Origin: Actinomycetota bacterium
Lineage (GTDB): Bacteria > Actinomycetota > Acidimicrobiia > Acidimicrobiales > Ilumatobacteraceae
DNA length: 40,041 nucleotides
Assembly (NCBI GenBank): GCA_009703055.1
Contig: WLGW01000010.1
Span: 1 to 40,041 of the forward strand
Reading direction: 5' to 3'
Every line of letters begins with the position of its first letter. The first letter of the stretch is position 1. Positions 8,198-15,860 of this stretch are shown here, piece by piece. The notes under the pieces were generated by a model, which was given only the letters and a program-made list of their open reading frames with translations, made no database searches and had not been told where the DNA came from. Made by a program: the position numbers and the translations under genes.

Positions 8198-10537
8198 TCA
8201 CCACGTGTGAATATGAGTGCCCGCAGAAAGCGCGTAAATGCTTCCAGTCGGAAGCTCTAGTTCACATTCAGTTCCATTCGGAATATCACATGTAATGGTG
8301 CCTACACCATTCTCAAGAGACCATTCCACGCCAATACGTCCGTTTGGTCCATCATGATGCGTGCGAGCCCACGAAATACCAGCACCAGGTCGTGGTGCCA
8401 CCCGTACGCGCCGGTACCCGGGCTCTTGAATAGTTAACCCAGCAACGTATTGATGAAGAAAGGAAATCACCGCGCCTTTGCTGTAGTGATTCAAACTATG
8501 AGTTGCCTTATCGCCGACAATGCCGTCCCAGTCTTCCCAAATTGTTGAATATTGATTTGTCATGTACATCCATGACGGTTCTGTGTCCTGAAAAAGCAGG
8601 GAATATGCGGTGTCTAAGTGACCATGATCAGCAAGCACAGGAAGAAGCATCGGAGTTGCAAGAAATCCTGTTCCAAGATGCATATCTGCCTCATTAATCA
8701 ATTGAACAAGATCATCGGCGGTTCGCTGACGTAGCGAGTCTGGAACAAGTCCAAAAGCAAGCGCACGACATAAATTCGCTTGTGTACGCGGCATCAAGGC
8801 TCCTTCGTCATCAATGAATTCAGCACGCCATGCATCAAGGACATTTGCAGCTAATTCTGAATACCGTTGTGCTTCTTCATCCTTCCGAAGAAGCAAGCTG
8901 ATTTGTGCAAGTTGGTCAGCCGAGCGATACAAATACGCAGTTGCTACTGCGCCGTGATCCTGATTGCCAAGACTTGCAACATCCGTTTCAATATCAGCGC
9001 CTGGTTCTAACCACTCGCCGTAATGCCAACCGCTATCCCATAAGAATCGTTCATGAGGCAGCGGATTCGGCCGTTGCGCTTCTCGTAATGGATGACGCCG
9101 CCCCTCGGCTCTACGTGCGGCGAATTCAACCCATTGAGTCATCGACTCGAATTGCGCTGCAAGCATGTCAGTTCGCGCACTTGCCCGGTATAACTCCCAC
9201 GGAACATGTACTGCGGCATCACCCCATCCGGATGAACCGTGACTTCCTCGCCATACTGGCGCACCAGGAGATGGATCAGGGACAATGCTCGTTACTTTAC
9301 CATCGGGAAATTGATCAGCTGCGAGATCTCGCATCCACTTTGCTGACCAATCAAATACGTCATATAGATACGAAGCTGTCTCAACATAAATCTGCCAGTC
9401 ACCCGTCCATCCTGATCGCTCCCGTGTTGGACAGTCAGTAGGAATCTCGCAAGCATTTCCACGAAAACTCCAATCGGCAGCACGATGAAGTTGATTGATG
9501 CGCTCATCAGAACACTCAAAATCTCCCACTCGTTGAAGATCAGTGTGGACTACGACACTGACTATTGATGCAGAATCAAGAACACCATCAATTCCCTCGA
9601 CTTCCACAAAACGAAAACCTTTAGTGCTGTGCCGCGGTTCGAACACTGTGTTGTCACCTGCCGAATAAACACGATCTGTTTGGAAGGGAACATCATGAGG
9701 CTCCGAAAATGCTGCATCAGCAACATTCGACTGCGTCACTTCGCCTGCGGAGTTTGTCCATTCTCCATATTTCAACGTGACTTCGTTACCCTCAGGTCCC
9801 AGTCCAGACAATCTCACCCAGCCATTGCTGTTTTGACCAAAATCAACCACATGTCGTAGCGGTGCAATTTGAGTAATTGAAACTGGTGACAGTTCTTCTA
9901 TCCGTCGCACTGGCGGACCAAGAACCTCACACAAGTTGTCCATCGAATAATCAGCAACAGTGACTTGGTCCCAAGATGTGCGATCCGTACCTGCGACGCA
10001 CCAACCATTAACTCTTCTACGTAAATCATGCGTTTCACCGGCAATGAGATCTGCGGCAAGAATGTGGCTGGGTGACGAGCACCACGTGTCGTTTGTACTA
10101 ACTCTGATCTGTTGGCCATCCGCTAGCTCAATAATTAGCTCTGCAAGAAAAGAAACGTTGGGCCCATATGCGTCAATCTCTCTGATCACTCCGTGTTGAC
10201 CCCGCCACCATCCATCACTCAGAATTGCACCTATTGCATTGTTCCCAACATGCAGCAGATCAGTCACAACAAACGCATGCACTTGTAGATGCTTGCGGTA
10301 CGCGGTAAACCCAGGAGCTAGTTCGATGTCACCAACCCTCGATCCATTGATAAACGGTTCATAAACTCCATGTGCTGTCGCCCACAAGCGGGCAGAGACG
10401 ACATGGGAAGGTACGACAAACTCGCGTGCGAGGTGATACGCAGGACGATGCATCGCTGGCGAATCCACTGATTCAACAGGCTCAATCCATGAAGCTGTGA
10501 ATGCGGGCAGCCTGCTCGAACTACTACCTTCTGTCAT
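8198..10537 (-). CDS. Alpha-L-rhamnosidase (glycoside hydrolase family 78)
   Basis: It is predicted to remove terminal alpha-L-rhamnose from plant glycosides or polysaccharides. The order matches GH78: N-terminal beta-sandwich modules with YHLAREFVVP and ATAHGVYEPFINGSRVGD, a beta domain with VVDFGQNSNGWVRL, then an (alpha/alpha)6 barrel with DCPTRERSGWTGDWQ (from about residue 368; catalytic-region carboxylates) and SGWGDAAVHVPWELY, and a C-terminal beta domain. No signal peptide is seen, so it acts on imported substrates. I chose the ATG at 10537 (779 aa) because TATTCT lies exactly 6 nt upstream; the frame stays open to a further ATG at 10609. It lies between two copies of the tRNA-Thr repeat, which suggests acquired cargo. 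No sugar transporter is adjacent. Confidence 0.88.
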   Translation of the reverse strand: MTEGSSSSRLPAFTASWIEPVESVDSPAMHRPAYHLAREFVVPSHVVSARLWATAHGVYEPFINGSRVGDIELAPGFTAYRKHLQVHAFVVTDLLHVGNNAIGAILSDGWWRGQHGVIREIDAYGPNVSFLAELIIELADGQQIRVSTNDTWCSSPSHILAADLIAGETHDLRRRVNGWCVAGTDRTSWDQVTVADYSMDNLCEVLGPPVRRIEELSPVSITQIAPLRHVVDFGQNSNGWVRLSGLGPEGNEVTLKYGEWTNSAGEVTQSNVADAAFSEPHDVPFQTDRVYSAGDNTVFEPRHSTKGFRFVEVEGIDGVLDSASIVSVVVHTDLQRVGDFECSDERINQLHRAADWSFRGNACEIPTDCPTRERSGWTGDWQIYVETASYLYDVFDWSAKWMRDLAADQFPDGKVTSIVPDPSPGAPVWRGSHGSSGWGDAAVHVPWELYRASARTDMLAAQFESMTQWVEFAARRAEGRRHPLREAQRPNPLPHERFLWDSGWHYGEWLEPGADIETDVASLGNQDHGAVATAYLYRSADQLAQISLLLRKDEEAQRYSELAANVLDAWRAEFIDDEGALMPRTQANLCRALAFGLVPDSLRQRTADDLVQLINEADMHLGTGFLATPMLLPVLADHGHLDTAYSLLFQDTEPSWMYMTNQYSTIWEDWDGIVGDKATHSLNHYSKGAVISFLHQYVAGLTIQEPGYRRVRVAPRPGAGISWARTHHDGPNGRIGVEWSLENGVGTITCDIPNGTECELELPTGSIYALSAGTHIHTW

Positions 10538-10543
10538 AGGCCA

Positions 10544-10549
10544 AGAATA
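10544..10549 (-). promoter_or_regulatory. Putative leaderless -10 (TATTCT) for the rhamnosidase
   Basis: On the minus strand TATTCT is followed by 6 nt and then the ATG at 10537. This favours a start 24 codons inside the longest open frame. Confidence 0.45.
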
Positions 10550-10630
10550 GTTTGCTCCACCCAGATCTTCAGATGCACAGCTTTGATTTGAAAATGTGAA
10601 TCTTCGCATAGCGCGGTATCTCAGCCAAAG

Positions 10631-10678
10631 GCACTCGTAATGCGTAGGTCGTGAGTTCGATTCTCATCTTGGGCTCCA
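10631..10678 (+). repeat. att-like direct repeat, copy 2 (exact tRNA-Thr 3' end)
   Basis: This is a 48-bp exact copy of 7745-7792, including the CCA end. The sequence before it (from about 10610) keeps only scraps of a tRNA 5' half (GGTATCTCAGCC) and cannot form the D or acceptor arms, so it is not a working tRNA. It marks the far end of an inserted segment of about 2.9 kb. Confidence 0.85.
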
Positions 10679-10757
10679 TTTGCAGCAATGGTCTCGAGAG
10701 TCAAAGGAAGCCTCGAACATCCTCTAAGAAAACTTAGGCATCACTTTCTGTCTGTGC

Positions 10758-10763
10758 CAATAT
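10758..10763 (+). promoter_or_regulatory. Putative leaderless -10 (CAATAT)
   Basis: CAATAT lies exactly 6 nt before the ATG at 10770, with no Shine-Dalgarno in between. Confidence 0.4.
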
Positions 10764-10769
10764 CTCGCA

Positions 10770-11249
10770 ATGAAGGTTCTACGAATACTTGTTTTGACAG
10801 TGACAATCGCCGGACTGACTTCGTGCAGTGCATCAAGCACTTCCGACACATCAACCACGGCAACTACCGTTGCGGCAGTTGCCGCTCCAGATTGTTCGAA
10901 GGCAGCGATTGAGATGGGTGTAGGTGAGCCGACTGACATCTTCAATTGCTCAGGAGACTGGGCAGCAATCCAACCCAACTCCTATGTGGGTAGTTGTAAC
11001 GAATGTGAGTCAGTTTGGCTTTACAAATGGGAAGCGGGAGCCTGGAATCTTAAGGGTGTAGCTAACCAGTACGGAACACTCATGCCAAACGGCGGAAACA
11101 TGGGCATGACTGGACTTCTTAAAGACAAAATCTATACAGAGAACCTGACCGAGTATCCGTCCCAGGAGGTCGCATGCGAATTATGGCCGACTAATCGCTA
11201 CCCAGAAAATGTTTCGCTTACTGGTTGTTCACCAGATCCTGAAATGTAA
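10770..11249 (+). CDS. Lipoprotein of a four-cysteine family (paralogue A)
   Basis: The 159-aa protein has a lipoprotein signal peptide with lipobox LTSC (C19), then a Ser/Thr/Ala linker (residues 20-40). The mature domain has C42-x17-C60-x3-WA, a short CNEC segment, a WEAGAW turn, and a C-terminal VACELW...TGC pattern with C136-x16-C153. The same spacing is found in the lipoproteins at 16807 and 24439, so the three are paralogues of an extracellular domain that I do not recognise. The cysteines probably form disulphides. It starts a lipoprotein pair just after the second tRNA repeat. Confidence 0.75.
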   Translation: MKVLRILVLTVTIAGLTSCSASSTSDTSTTATTVAAVAAPDCSKAAIEMGVGEPTDIFNCSGDWAAIQPNSYVGSCNECESVWLYKWEAGAWNLKGVANQYGTLMPNGGNMGMTGLLKDKIYTENLTEYPSQEVACELWPTNRYPENVSLTGCSPDPEM

Positions 11250-11252
11250 CTT
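11247..11252 (+). promoter_or_regulatory. Putative leaderless -10 (TAACTT)
   Basis: TAACTT overlaps the stop codon of the preceding gene and lies exactly 6 nt before GTG 11259. This favours GTG over the ATG that follows it directly. Confidence 0.4.
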
Positions 11253-11258
11253 CTTGGG

Positions 11259-11825
11259 GTGATGTTCTTCAGAGCAGTTGTCGTTACCGGAATCTTGAGT
11301 GCTCTTGTAGCAGGCTGCAGCGCAGATTCCCAGAGTGCGACTTCGACCACCATTGCAGTGACTACAACAACTCAAACTCCGAGTTCTCCCTCTACCTCAG
11401 TCCAAATTGGCGGACCCACTTCTTCGGACATTCCGCCTTTTCCTACTTCGATTGATGGCTACGACCTAACCGGTCCGGTCCAAACCGATGAGATACGCGT
11501 TTTTGATTTTGCTTATGGAACGCCTTTCTCATTTGAGAGTCACCCGAATAGCTGCGGACATCAAATGTGGGTTGCACGATGGCGATCCTTGAACACCGAC
11601 GTACTTTTGCGTGGAGCCGCTCTGCTTTACGATGCAAATGAAGTTGAATACCCCACCACAAACATCAGTTCTCATGCACCATCCCTGTACGGATACATCA
11701 GTGGATTCGGATGTGAAAGGCCTGTCGTTGTCTGGGGGACGGTCATGAATGGAAACAGAGCAAATCTGGTCGATGTCACCATTGAATGGCAGTATTACGA
11801 CTTTGATGCAAGCGTTGACGGTTGA
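11259..11825 (+). CDS. Putative lipoprotein, unknown function
   Basis: The 188-aa protein has a signal peptide with lipobox LVAGC (C20) and a long Thr/Ser/Pro linker (residues 22-60), a common arrangement for actinobacterial lipoproteins that span the cell wall. The mature domain (about 65-188) contains two cysteines (in SCGHQMWVARW and GFGCERPVVVWG), alternating hydrophobic strands and aromatic residues suggesting a beta-sandwich. No known family is recognised. The start is GTG, chosen from promoter spacing; the ATG one codon later is the alternative. Confidence 0.7.
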   Translation: MMFFRAVVVTGILSALVAGCSADSQSATSTTIAVTTTTQTPSSPSTSVQIGGPTSSDIPPFPTSIDGYDLTGPVQTDEIRVFDFAYGTPFSFESHPNSCGHQMWVARWRSLNTDVLLRGAALLYDANEVEYPTTNISSHAPSLYGYISGFGCERPVVVWGTVMNGNRANLVDVTIEWQYYDFDASVDG

Positions 11826-11852
11826 TTGATAATCACAATCACAAGACAATTG

Positions 11853-11868
11853 CGGCAACAGCTTGCCG
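11853..11868. terminator. Small hairpin between convergent genes
   Basis: CGGCAA and TTGCCG pair across a CAGC loop between the end of the lipoprotein gene and the convergent gene at 11924. There is no clear T-run, so termination is only suggested by position. Confidence 0.3.
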
Positions 11869-11923
11869 TAAGACTATTTGTCAGAACAGTCTCTAATCAT
11901 CAACTAGGACTACGCAACATTCC

Positions 11924-12571
11924 TCAGAATTCAGGATCACATGTGCTTGAGTTTGCATTGTTCATCAGATTCGTTCTTAAGACCATTCGTTCTCCACTTG
12001 AGTATCGGATGGACAAAGAATCAAAACGCTGTTCCTTGTCTGAGAATATGAACATGCTTGCGGCAACGCACAAACTTTTGCCAGGTTCAAATGCATCTTG
12101 ATCTCTAAACAACGATGTTTCTATCCACAACGCACCATTGTTGTTAGAAATGTCAGTGACAAACGAAATCCATGTTGTGCTTCCAAAATTGGTGTCAACA
12201 TAGTTTTTAAACTCGCTCAAAGAGACACTAAATGATTGCGTCTCTATTGATGTCGTGACCACTGGCTTGTCTGAAAGAGACTTTGACGAAGATGTGATCC
12301 CCGTTTCAGACGGAGAAATGATGCTTCCAATCACAGATAGAAGTACAAAAATTCCAGCGATTGATCCAATTACTAATTTCCGCTTTTCTTTTGGAATTCG
12401 CACGATCAAGGCCTTGATAATCAAGAAAGGTCCAAAGACAACCCATTTCACAATCGTTTGTTGTTTCACAGCGGAGACTTGTCTTGGTCTGCGCGGAATC
12501 TCTTCTCTATTCTCGTCCATCAAAAAATCGTAGTACGGATGCCAGCGAACTAATTCAAAAGAATCTTCCAT
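11924..12571 (-). CDS. Membrane-anchored protein with extracytoplasmic domain, unknown
   Basis: The 215-aa protein has a hydrophilic N-terminal segment (DSFELVRWHPYYDFLMDENREEIPRRPRQ), two hydrophobic helices (about 40-57 and 67-84) split by a basic loop IPKEKRK, then a Ser/Thr-rich linker and a C-terminal domain of about 110 residues with two cysteines (LCVAAS and STCDPEF), presumably outside the cell. I chose the ATG at 12571 because AGGAGG lies 13 nt upstream; the frame can be extended 8 codons to a TTG that contains that site. The family is not recognised. It lies inside the second repeat-bounded segment and is convergent with the lipoprotein pair. Confidence 0.6.
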   Translation of the reverse strand: MEDSFELVRWHPYYDFLMDENREEIPRRPRQVSAVKQQTIVKWVVFGPFLIIKALIVRIPKEKRKLVIGSIAGIFVLLSVIGSIISPSETGITSSSKSLSDKPVVTTSIETQSFSVSLSEFKNYVDTNFGSTTWISFVTDISNNNGALWIETSLFRDQDAFEPGKSLCVAASMFIFSDKEQRFDSLSIRYSSGERMVLRTNLMNNANSSTCDPEF

Positions 12572-12613
12572 CGGGCGATCGATACCTCCTGGCAACTGAG
12601 ATTTCTTACATGT

Positions 12614-12647
12614 GGGTCGTGAGTTCGATTCTCTTCATGGGGCTCCA
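12614..12647 (+). repeat. att-like direct repeat, copy 3 (decayed tRNA-Thr 3' end)
   Basis: GGGTCGTGAGTTCGATTCTC is followed, after a short changed stretch, by GGGGCTCCA, matching the T arm and 3' end of tRNA-Thr with one indel. The next bases (TGTGCAGCAAGGG) also match those after copy 2 (TTTGCAGCAATGG) with two changes, so homology between copies 2 and 3 extends past the tRNA. It closes a second segment of about 2 kb. Confidence 0.65.
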
Positions 12648-12860
12648 TGTGCAGCAAGGGTTGCCTGACATTCAGTTCTGTAACACCACTGTCACAAGCG
12701 ATTGGGATGTCGGAAATTGTCAAGTCACCGAATGACTACGATTAACCACCTAGCGACAACTCAACAGTTCATTAATCCAATAATGAGCAAACAGGTTTTC
12801 GGCGATGTTTCTGCGATACATTCCCGAACTGGCGAAGATTGACCTCAAGAGAGGACCACT
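12648..12860 (+). other. Intergenic stretch after the third repeat
   Basis: This region of about 210 bp shows no convincing gene. A frame running to 12735 and ending NTTVTSDWDVGNCQVTE could be the remnant of an extracellular protein end. The ribosome-binding site of the next gene (GAGAGGA) is at its right end. Confidence 0.3.
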
Positions 12861-14816
12861 GTGACAACATCAAAACTATTCATTCGTTTGATTTTTTCCC
12901 TTACGGTTGCATCAATCCTGACTCAATTAGGGTGGACTCCGCCTAGTAGCGCAGCAACAACCGTTACCGGCGACAAAGCGACTGTCACCCAGATGCTGGA
13001 GAGTTCTGACTGCTTTCGAATTGCCTCAGGTGCATTGACATGTAATTCCGGTTCAGGTTCCGCAGTTACTGAAGTAGAGCAAGGCTCCTTGCTTGGAAAG
13101 TCAATCTCTGATTTCGAAGGCCTCCATAACGGAACGTACTGTGCGGTTACATCAGATGGATCGGCCCATTGCTGGGGTAATAACAACTCTGCGGCCGTTG
13201 GCGACAACACGGTTACGAATAGAACATCACCGGTGACAGTTACCTCAACTGGTGTCTTGTCCGGGGTCGCATTGCAGAAAATATCCACCCGTGATTGGGG
13301 GACGTGCGCTATCTCAACAACATCGAAGATGTATTGCTGGGGTTGGCAGGGAGGCTCAAAGAACAATCTAAAAATTGGCTCGAGCAACGAATACGTTCCA
13401 CCAACACTTGTATCTGATTCAGGATTAAGTTCGCTCTCTTGGAAAGACGTCCAGCTCTCAGGTGGCAATACCAGTGGTGGTGTCTGCGGGCTGACCACAT
13501 CGAACGAAGTCAAGTGTTGGAGACTGAATATGTGGTCAAATGCCACTGCGGTCTACTCCGTCGCAATTCCCACACTGACAAATGGAGAAACCCTCGAGAG
13601 CATCGAGTCGGTATATGCAAATTCAACAGGCTGTGTCACCAGCACCCTGGGTGCCGTCTACTGCTGGGGTTTTGCATCCCAATTTCCGGAGTTGACTGGC
13701 ATCGACACAACTAGAGCTATTCGCGTTCCATTTTCAACAGCTGCCGTGGACATCTTTCTGGCATACGGAAATGTCTGTGCGGTCCTAGCAACCGGTTCTG
13801 TGGAATGCATGGGTGATCGATATTACGACTACGTATCTCTGGGCGTGCGTGGCAACCCAATAGTCCGCATCGGTGGTACAGGGCCAAACGGCATATTGGT
13901 ATCCCAGATGGAGAGCAATCGTTTTCTATCCCAAGACGGTCGCCTTTGGTCTGCACCCAATTCGAGTGACGTGACTCGGCCTGCAACAATCGGCGAGGAA
14001 GTCACCCCGAAGACTCCAACAGTTGTCATCAGTTCTCTCGAATTAGAGGACTATTTACAAGGCAACAATTGTTCTGCGAGAACTTCCACGTTTAGTGCCT
14101 GTATCTCTCTGCAGGTGAGTTCACCGGGATCGAACACGTATCCCAAATATGCGGTGGACGTCTTCGCAAATTCTTCAGGCAGTTCCTTCATCGCAACTGC
14201 GGCAGACCTTAGCCAGAGAGACTCTTCTCTAGTGGTTGACGGCCGTAATTCCTATTGGGTTCGTATCAGAGCAACCAACTTCTACGGGACTACGACTTCT
14301 TCTCTCTTTAAGGTGGACAAGATTTACACATCACCATCGATCGATATAAGGGGATATGGTGCATCGACTGGTGTGGGTTACCTCGATCTTTACGCCAACT
14401 ACAACTCCGATAATGGCGGGATGAATCAAGTAGTAGTCGTTGAATTCCAACGTCGCGGAACATCAAGTTGGACCAACATATCTAGCGCATCCACTCGGAA
14501 TCTCAAGACCTCCAGTAGTTACACCGTCCGAGCGACAATCGTTACTCCCATGGGTACAGCAACCGATTCAAGGTCACTAAGTACTCCAAACCTGATGCGC
14601 AAGGTTCGCCTGTATCGAAACTCGCGAATCCTTGTTTCTAATGCATTCAGAATCGACTCGCCAGGAAAGCGAACATGGTCCGGATTCTCTGGATGTCAGA
14701 TTGTGGGCAAGTACCTCATCACAAGATCCACTTCAACATGCAGGCTCAAACTAAATATTGCCGCAGCCAAGGGATATGTTGCTAGCACTTGGACGTATAC
14801 GACCAGCCTCTCATGA
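12861..14816 (+). CDS. Secreted RCC1-repeat protein with C-terminal Cys-pair module
   Basis: The 651-aa exported protein has a signal peptide ending near PPSSAA (about residue 32). Residues about 45-370 contain RCC1-like repeats with paired cysteines, such as TYCAVTSDGSAHCWGNNN and GTCAISTTSKMYCWGWQG, which fold as a beta-propeller. Residues about 380-580 look like fibronectin-type strands (YWVRIRATNFYGTTTSS). The last 50 residues hold C612-x14-C627 followed by a beta-rich end, a module shared with four other secreted proteins here. The GTG start has GAGAGGA at proper distance. RCC1 propellers usually mediate binding; the ligand is unknown. It opens the run of exported proteins after the tRNA repeats. 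Confidence 0.8.
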   Translation: MTTSKLFIRLIFSLTVASILTQLGWTPPSSAATTVTGDKATVTQMLESSDCFRIASGALTCNSGSGSAVTEVEQGSLLGKSISDFEGLHNGTYCAVTSDGSAHCWGNNNSAAVGDNTVTNRTSPVTVTSTGVLSGVALQKISTRDWGTCAISTTSKMYCWGWQGGSKNNLKIGSSNEYVPPTLVSDSGLSSLSWKDVQLSGGNTSGGVCGLTTSNEVKCWRLNMWSNATAVYSVAIPTLTNGETLESIESVYANSTGCVTSTLGAVYCWGFASQFPELTGIDTTRAIRVPFSTAAVDIFLAYGNVCAVLATGSVECMGDRYYDYVSLGVRGNPIVRIGGTGPNGILVSQMESNRFLSQDGRLWSAPNSSDVTRPATIGEEVTPKTPTVVISSLELEDYLQGNNCSARTSTFSACISLQVSSPGSNTYPKYAVDVFANSSGSSFIATAADLSQRDSSLVVDGRNSYWVRIRATNFYGTTTSSLFKVDKIYTSPSIDIRGYGASTGVGYLDLYANYNSDNGGMNQVVVVEFQRRGTSSWTNISSASTRNLKTSSSYTVRATIVTPMGTATDSRSLSTPNLMRKVRLYRNSRILVSNAFRIDSPGKRTWSGFSGCQIVGKYLITRSTSTCRLKLNIAAAKGYVASTWTYTTSLS

Positions 14817-14834
14817 GCGAACATACCTCGATCA

Positions 14835-14870
14835 CTCCTGCCGAAGCCTTGAATCGGCAGTCGGCAGGAG
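14835..14870 (+). other. Switchable hairpin before gene at 14941
   Basis: CTCCTGCCGA (14835-14844) pairs perfectly with TCGGCAGGAG (14861-14870). The 7-bp core CTGCCGA can instead pair with an earlier TCGGCAG (14854-14860), because TCGGCAG is tandemly duplicated. Two mutually exclusive hairpins are therefore possible. No T-run follows, so it may be an attenuator-like or mRNA-end structure rather than a simple terminator. Confidence 0.35.
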
Positions 14871-14940
14871 GAAATTGAGAAGCGATGCAAAATGGGTATC
14901 TAAATTAGAATTCAACTCGTTGTTCAGAGGGGGTAGAACG

Positions 14941-15753
14941 ATGGAAATCGCAGGACGTTATGACTGGACTCTTCCCAGTGATTGGCGTGAGATAGGCGGG
15001 CTTTATGACCTTGCCGTTGACTACGCCTTGGATTTTTTCCACAACACCCGAGATGTTCAGTTCACGACCTCAGAATTGAGCGAAGTGGCTCACTCAATTG
15101 ATTTCATTCTTCAAGTTCCACCCAATCTGCGCCCACCGAGTTTCTCCAAAATCGACTCTTTTGTGCGTGAGCTGTACGGCATCAAGTTCAAAAAAGGGCG
15201 TGCTGCAATTGGCCTAGCACTCAATCCAATCGGCACAGTTCTGAGTCTCGGCGTCGGCCTAATGAAGAAGATGGAACTCGACGCAGCAGATTTAGTAACG
15301 CCCTTTCTCAAGGAATGGCAAGAGAAGATTGTCCATCAGCAGATCGAGAGGTGCATTGATTCAAAAATTAGCGCTGGAGCTAATCCACTATTTGACCAAC
15401 AACTGGGACGCCTCATCTACTGGTATGCATTCCAGGAGAGAGTGCTAATTGATTGTTCGCCAAATCTTCAACTCACCCCCGACTTAGCCAATGATGCAAT
15501 GAGGAGACACCGGATCACCTTGGAAGAGACTTACAACTCATCTGCCAAGAGATTTGACATTTGGTACGCATCTGATTTTTGCAAAGACGACGAAGAAGCC
15601 CAGCGCAAAATGAAAAGCTATCTACGAAAGATGGACCGTGGAGGCAAGATTGGAAAGGTCGAACGTGCGTGGTCGCAGTATGTTCAGATCATTGAAAGAC
15701 GTCATCAATATGTTCACTGGTATGCCGAACGAATGAATTGGGCTCGCAACTAA
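14941..15753 (+). CDS. Hypothetical cytoplasmic protein
   Basis: The 270-aa protein starts at an ATG preceded by AGAGGGGG; a longer frame exists upstream but overlaps the previous gene and the hairpin. It is mostly helical and rich in Trp, Tyr and Lys (for example SDWREIGGLYDLAVDYALDFF and RAWSQYVQIIERRHQYVHWYAERM). Residues about 90-110 (RAAIGLALNPIGTVLSLGVGLM) are moderately hydrophobic but short for a membrane span. No signal peptide and no recognised motif are seen. It stands alone among exported proteins and is flanked by hairpins, suggesting its own transcript. Confidence 0.65.
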   Translation: MEIAGRYDWTLPSDWREIGGLYDLAVDYALDFFHNTRDVQFTTSELSEVAHSIDFILQVPPNLRPPSFSKIDSFVRELYGIKFKKGRAAIGLALNPIGTVLSLGVGLMKKMELDAADLVTPFLKEWQEKIVHQQIERCIDSKISAGANPLFDQQLGRLIYWYAFQERVLIDCSPNLQLTPDLANDAMRRHRITLEETYNSSAKRFDIWYASDFCKDDEEAQRKMKSYLRKMDRGGKIGKVERAWSQYVQIIERRHQYVHWYAERMNWARN

Positions 15754-15760
15754 GATCTCA

Positions 15761-15784
15761 AATCAGTCATCTGAATGACTGATT
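15761..15784 (+). terminator. Hairpin after gene at 14941
   Basis: AATCAGTCAT and ATGACTGATT form a perfect 10-bp stem with loop CTGA, 7 nt after the stop codon. A second, weaker hairpin (CGGTTT/AAACCG, 15806-15824, T-rich loop) follows. The position fits transcription termination, though no T-run follows the first stem directly. Confidence 0.45.
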
Positions 15785-15847
15785 CCTAAAGTTCTCAAAA
15801 CCCATCGGTTTCTTTTTAAAACCGAGAGATGAGATAACCAATTCCTC

Positions 15848-15853
15848 TACTGT
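15848..15853 (+). promoter_or_regulatory. Putative leaderless -10 (TACTGT)
   Basis: TACTGT fits TANNNT and lies 7 nt before the ATG at 15861. Confidence 0.35.
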
Positions 15854-15860
15854 CCAATAC

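Noticed and set aside
10610-10678. A second tRNA-Thr gene
   Set aside because: The 3' half is perfect, but the 5' part cannot pair in the acceptor or D arms, so it is a repeat scar and not a gene.
12484-12735. Plus-strand frame crossing the third tRNA repeat
   Set aside because: Its first part overlaps the better-supported minus-strand membrane gene and it reads through a tRNA scar. At most its end is a gene remnant.
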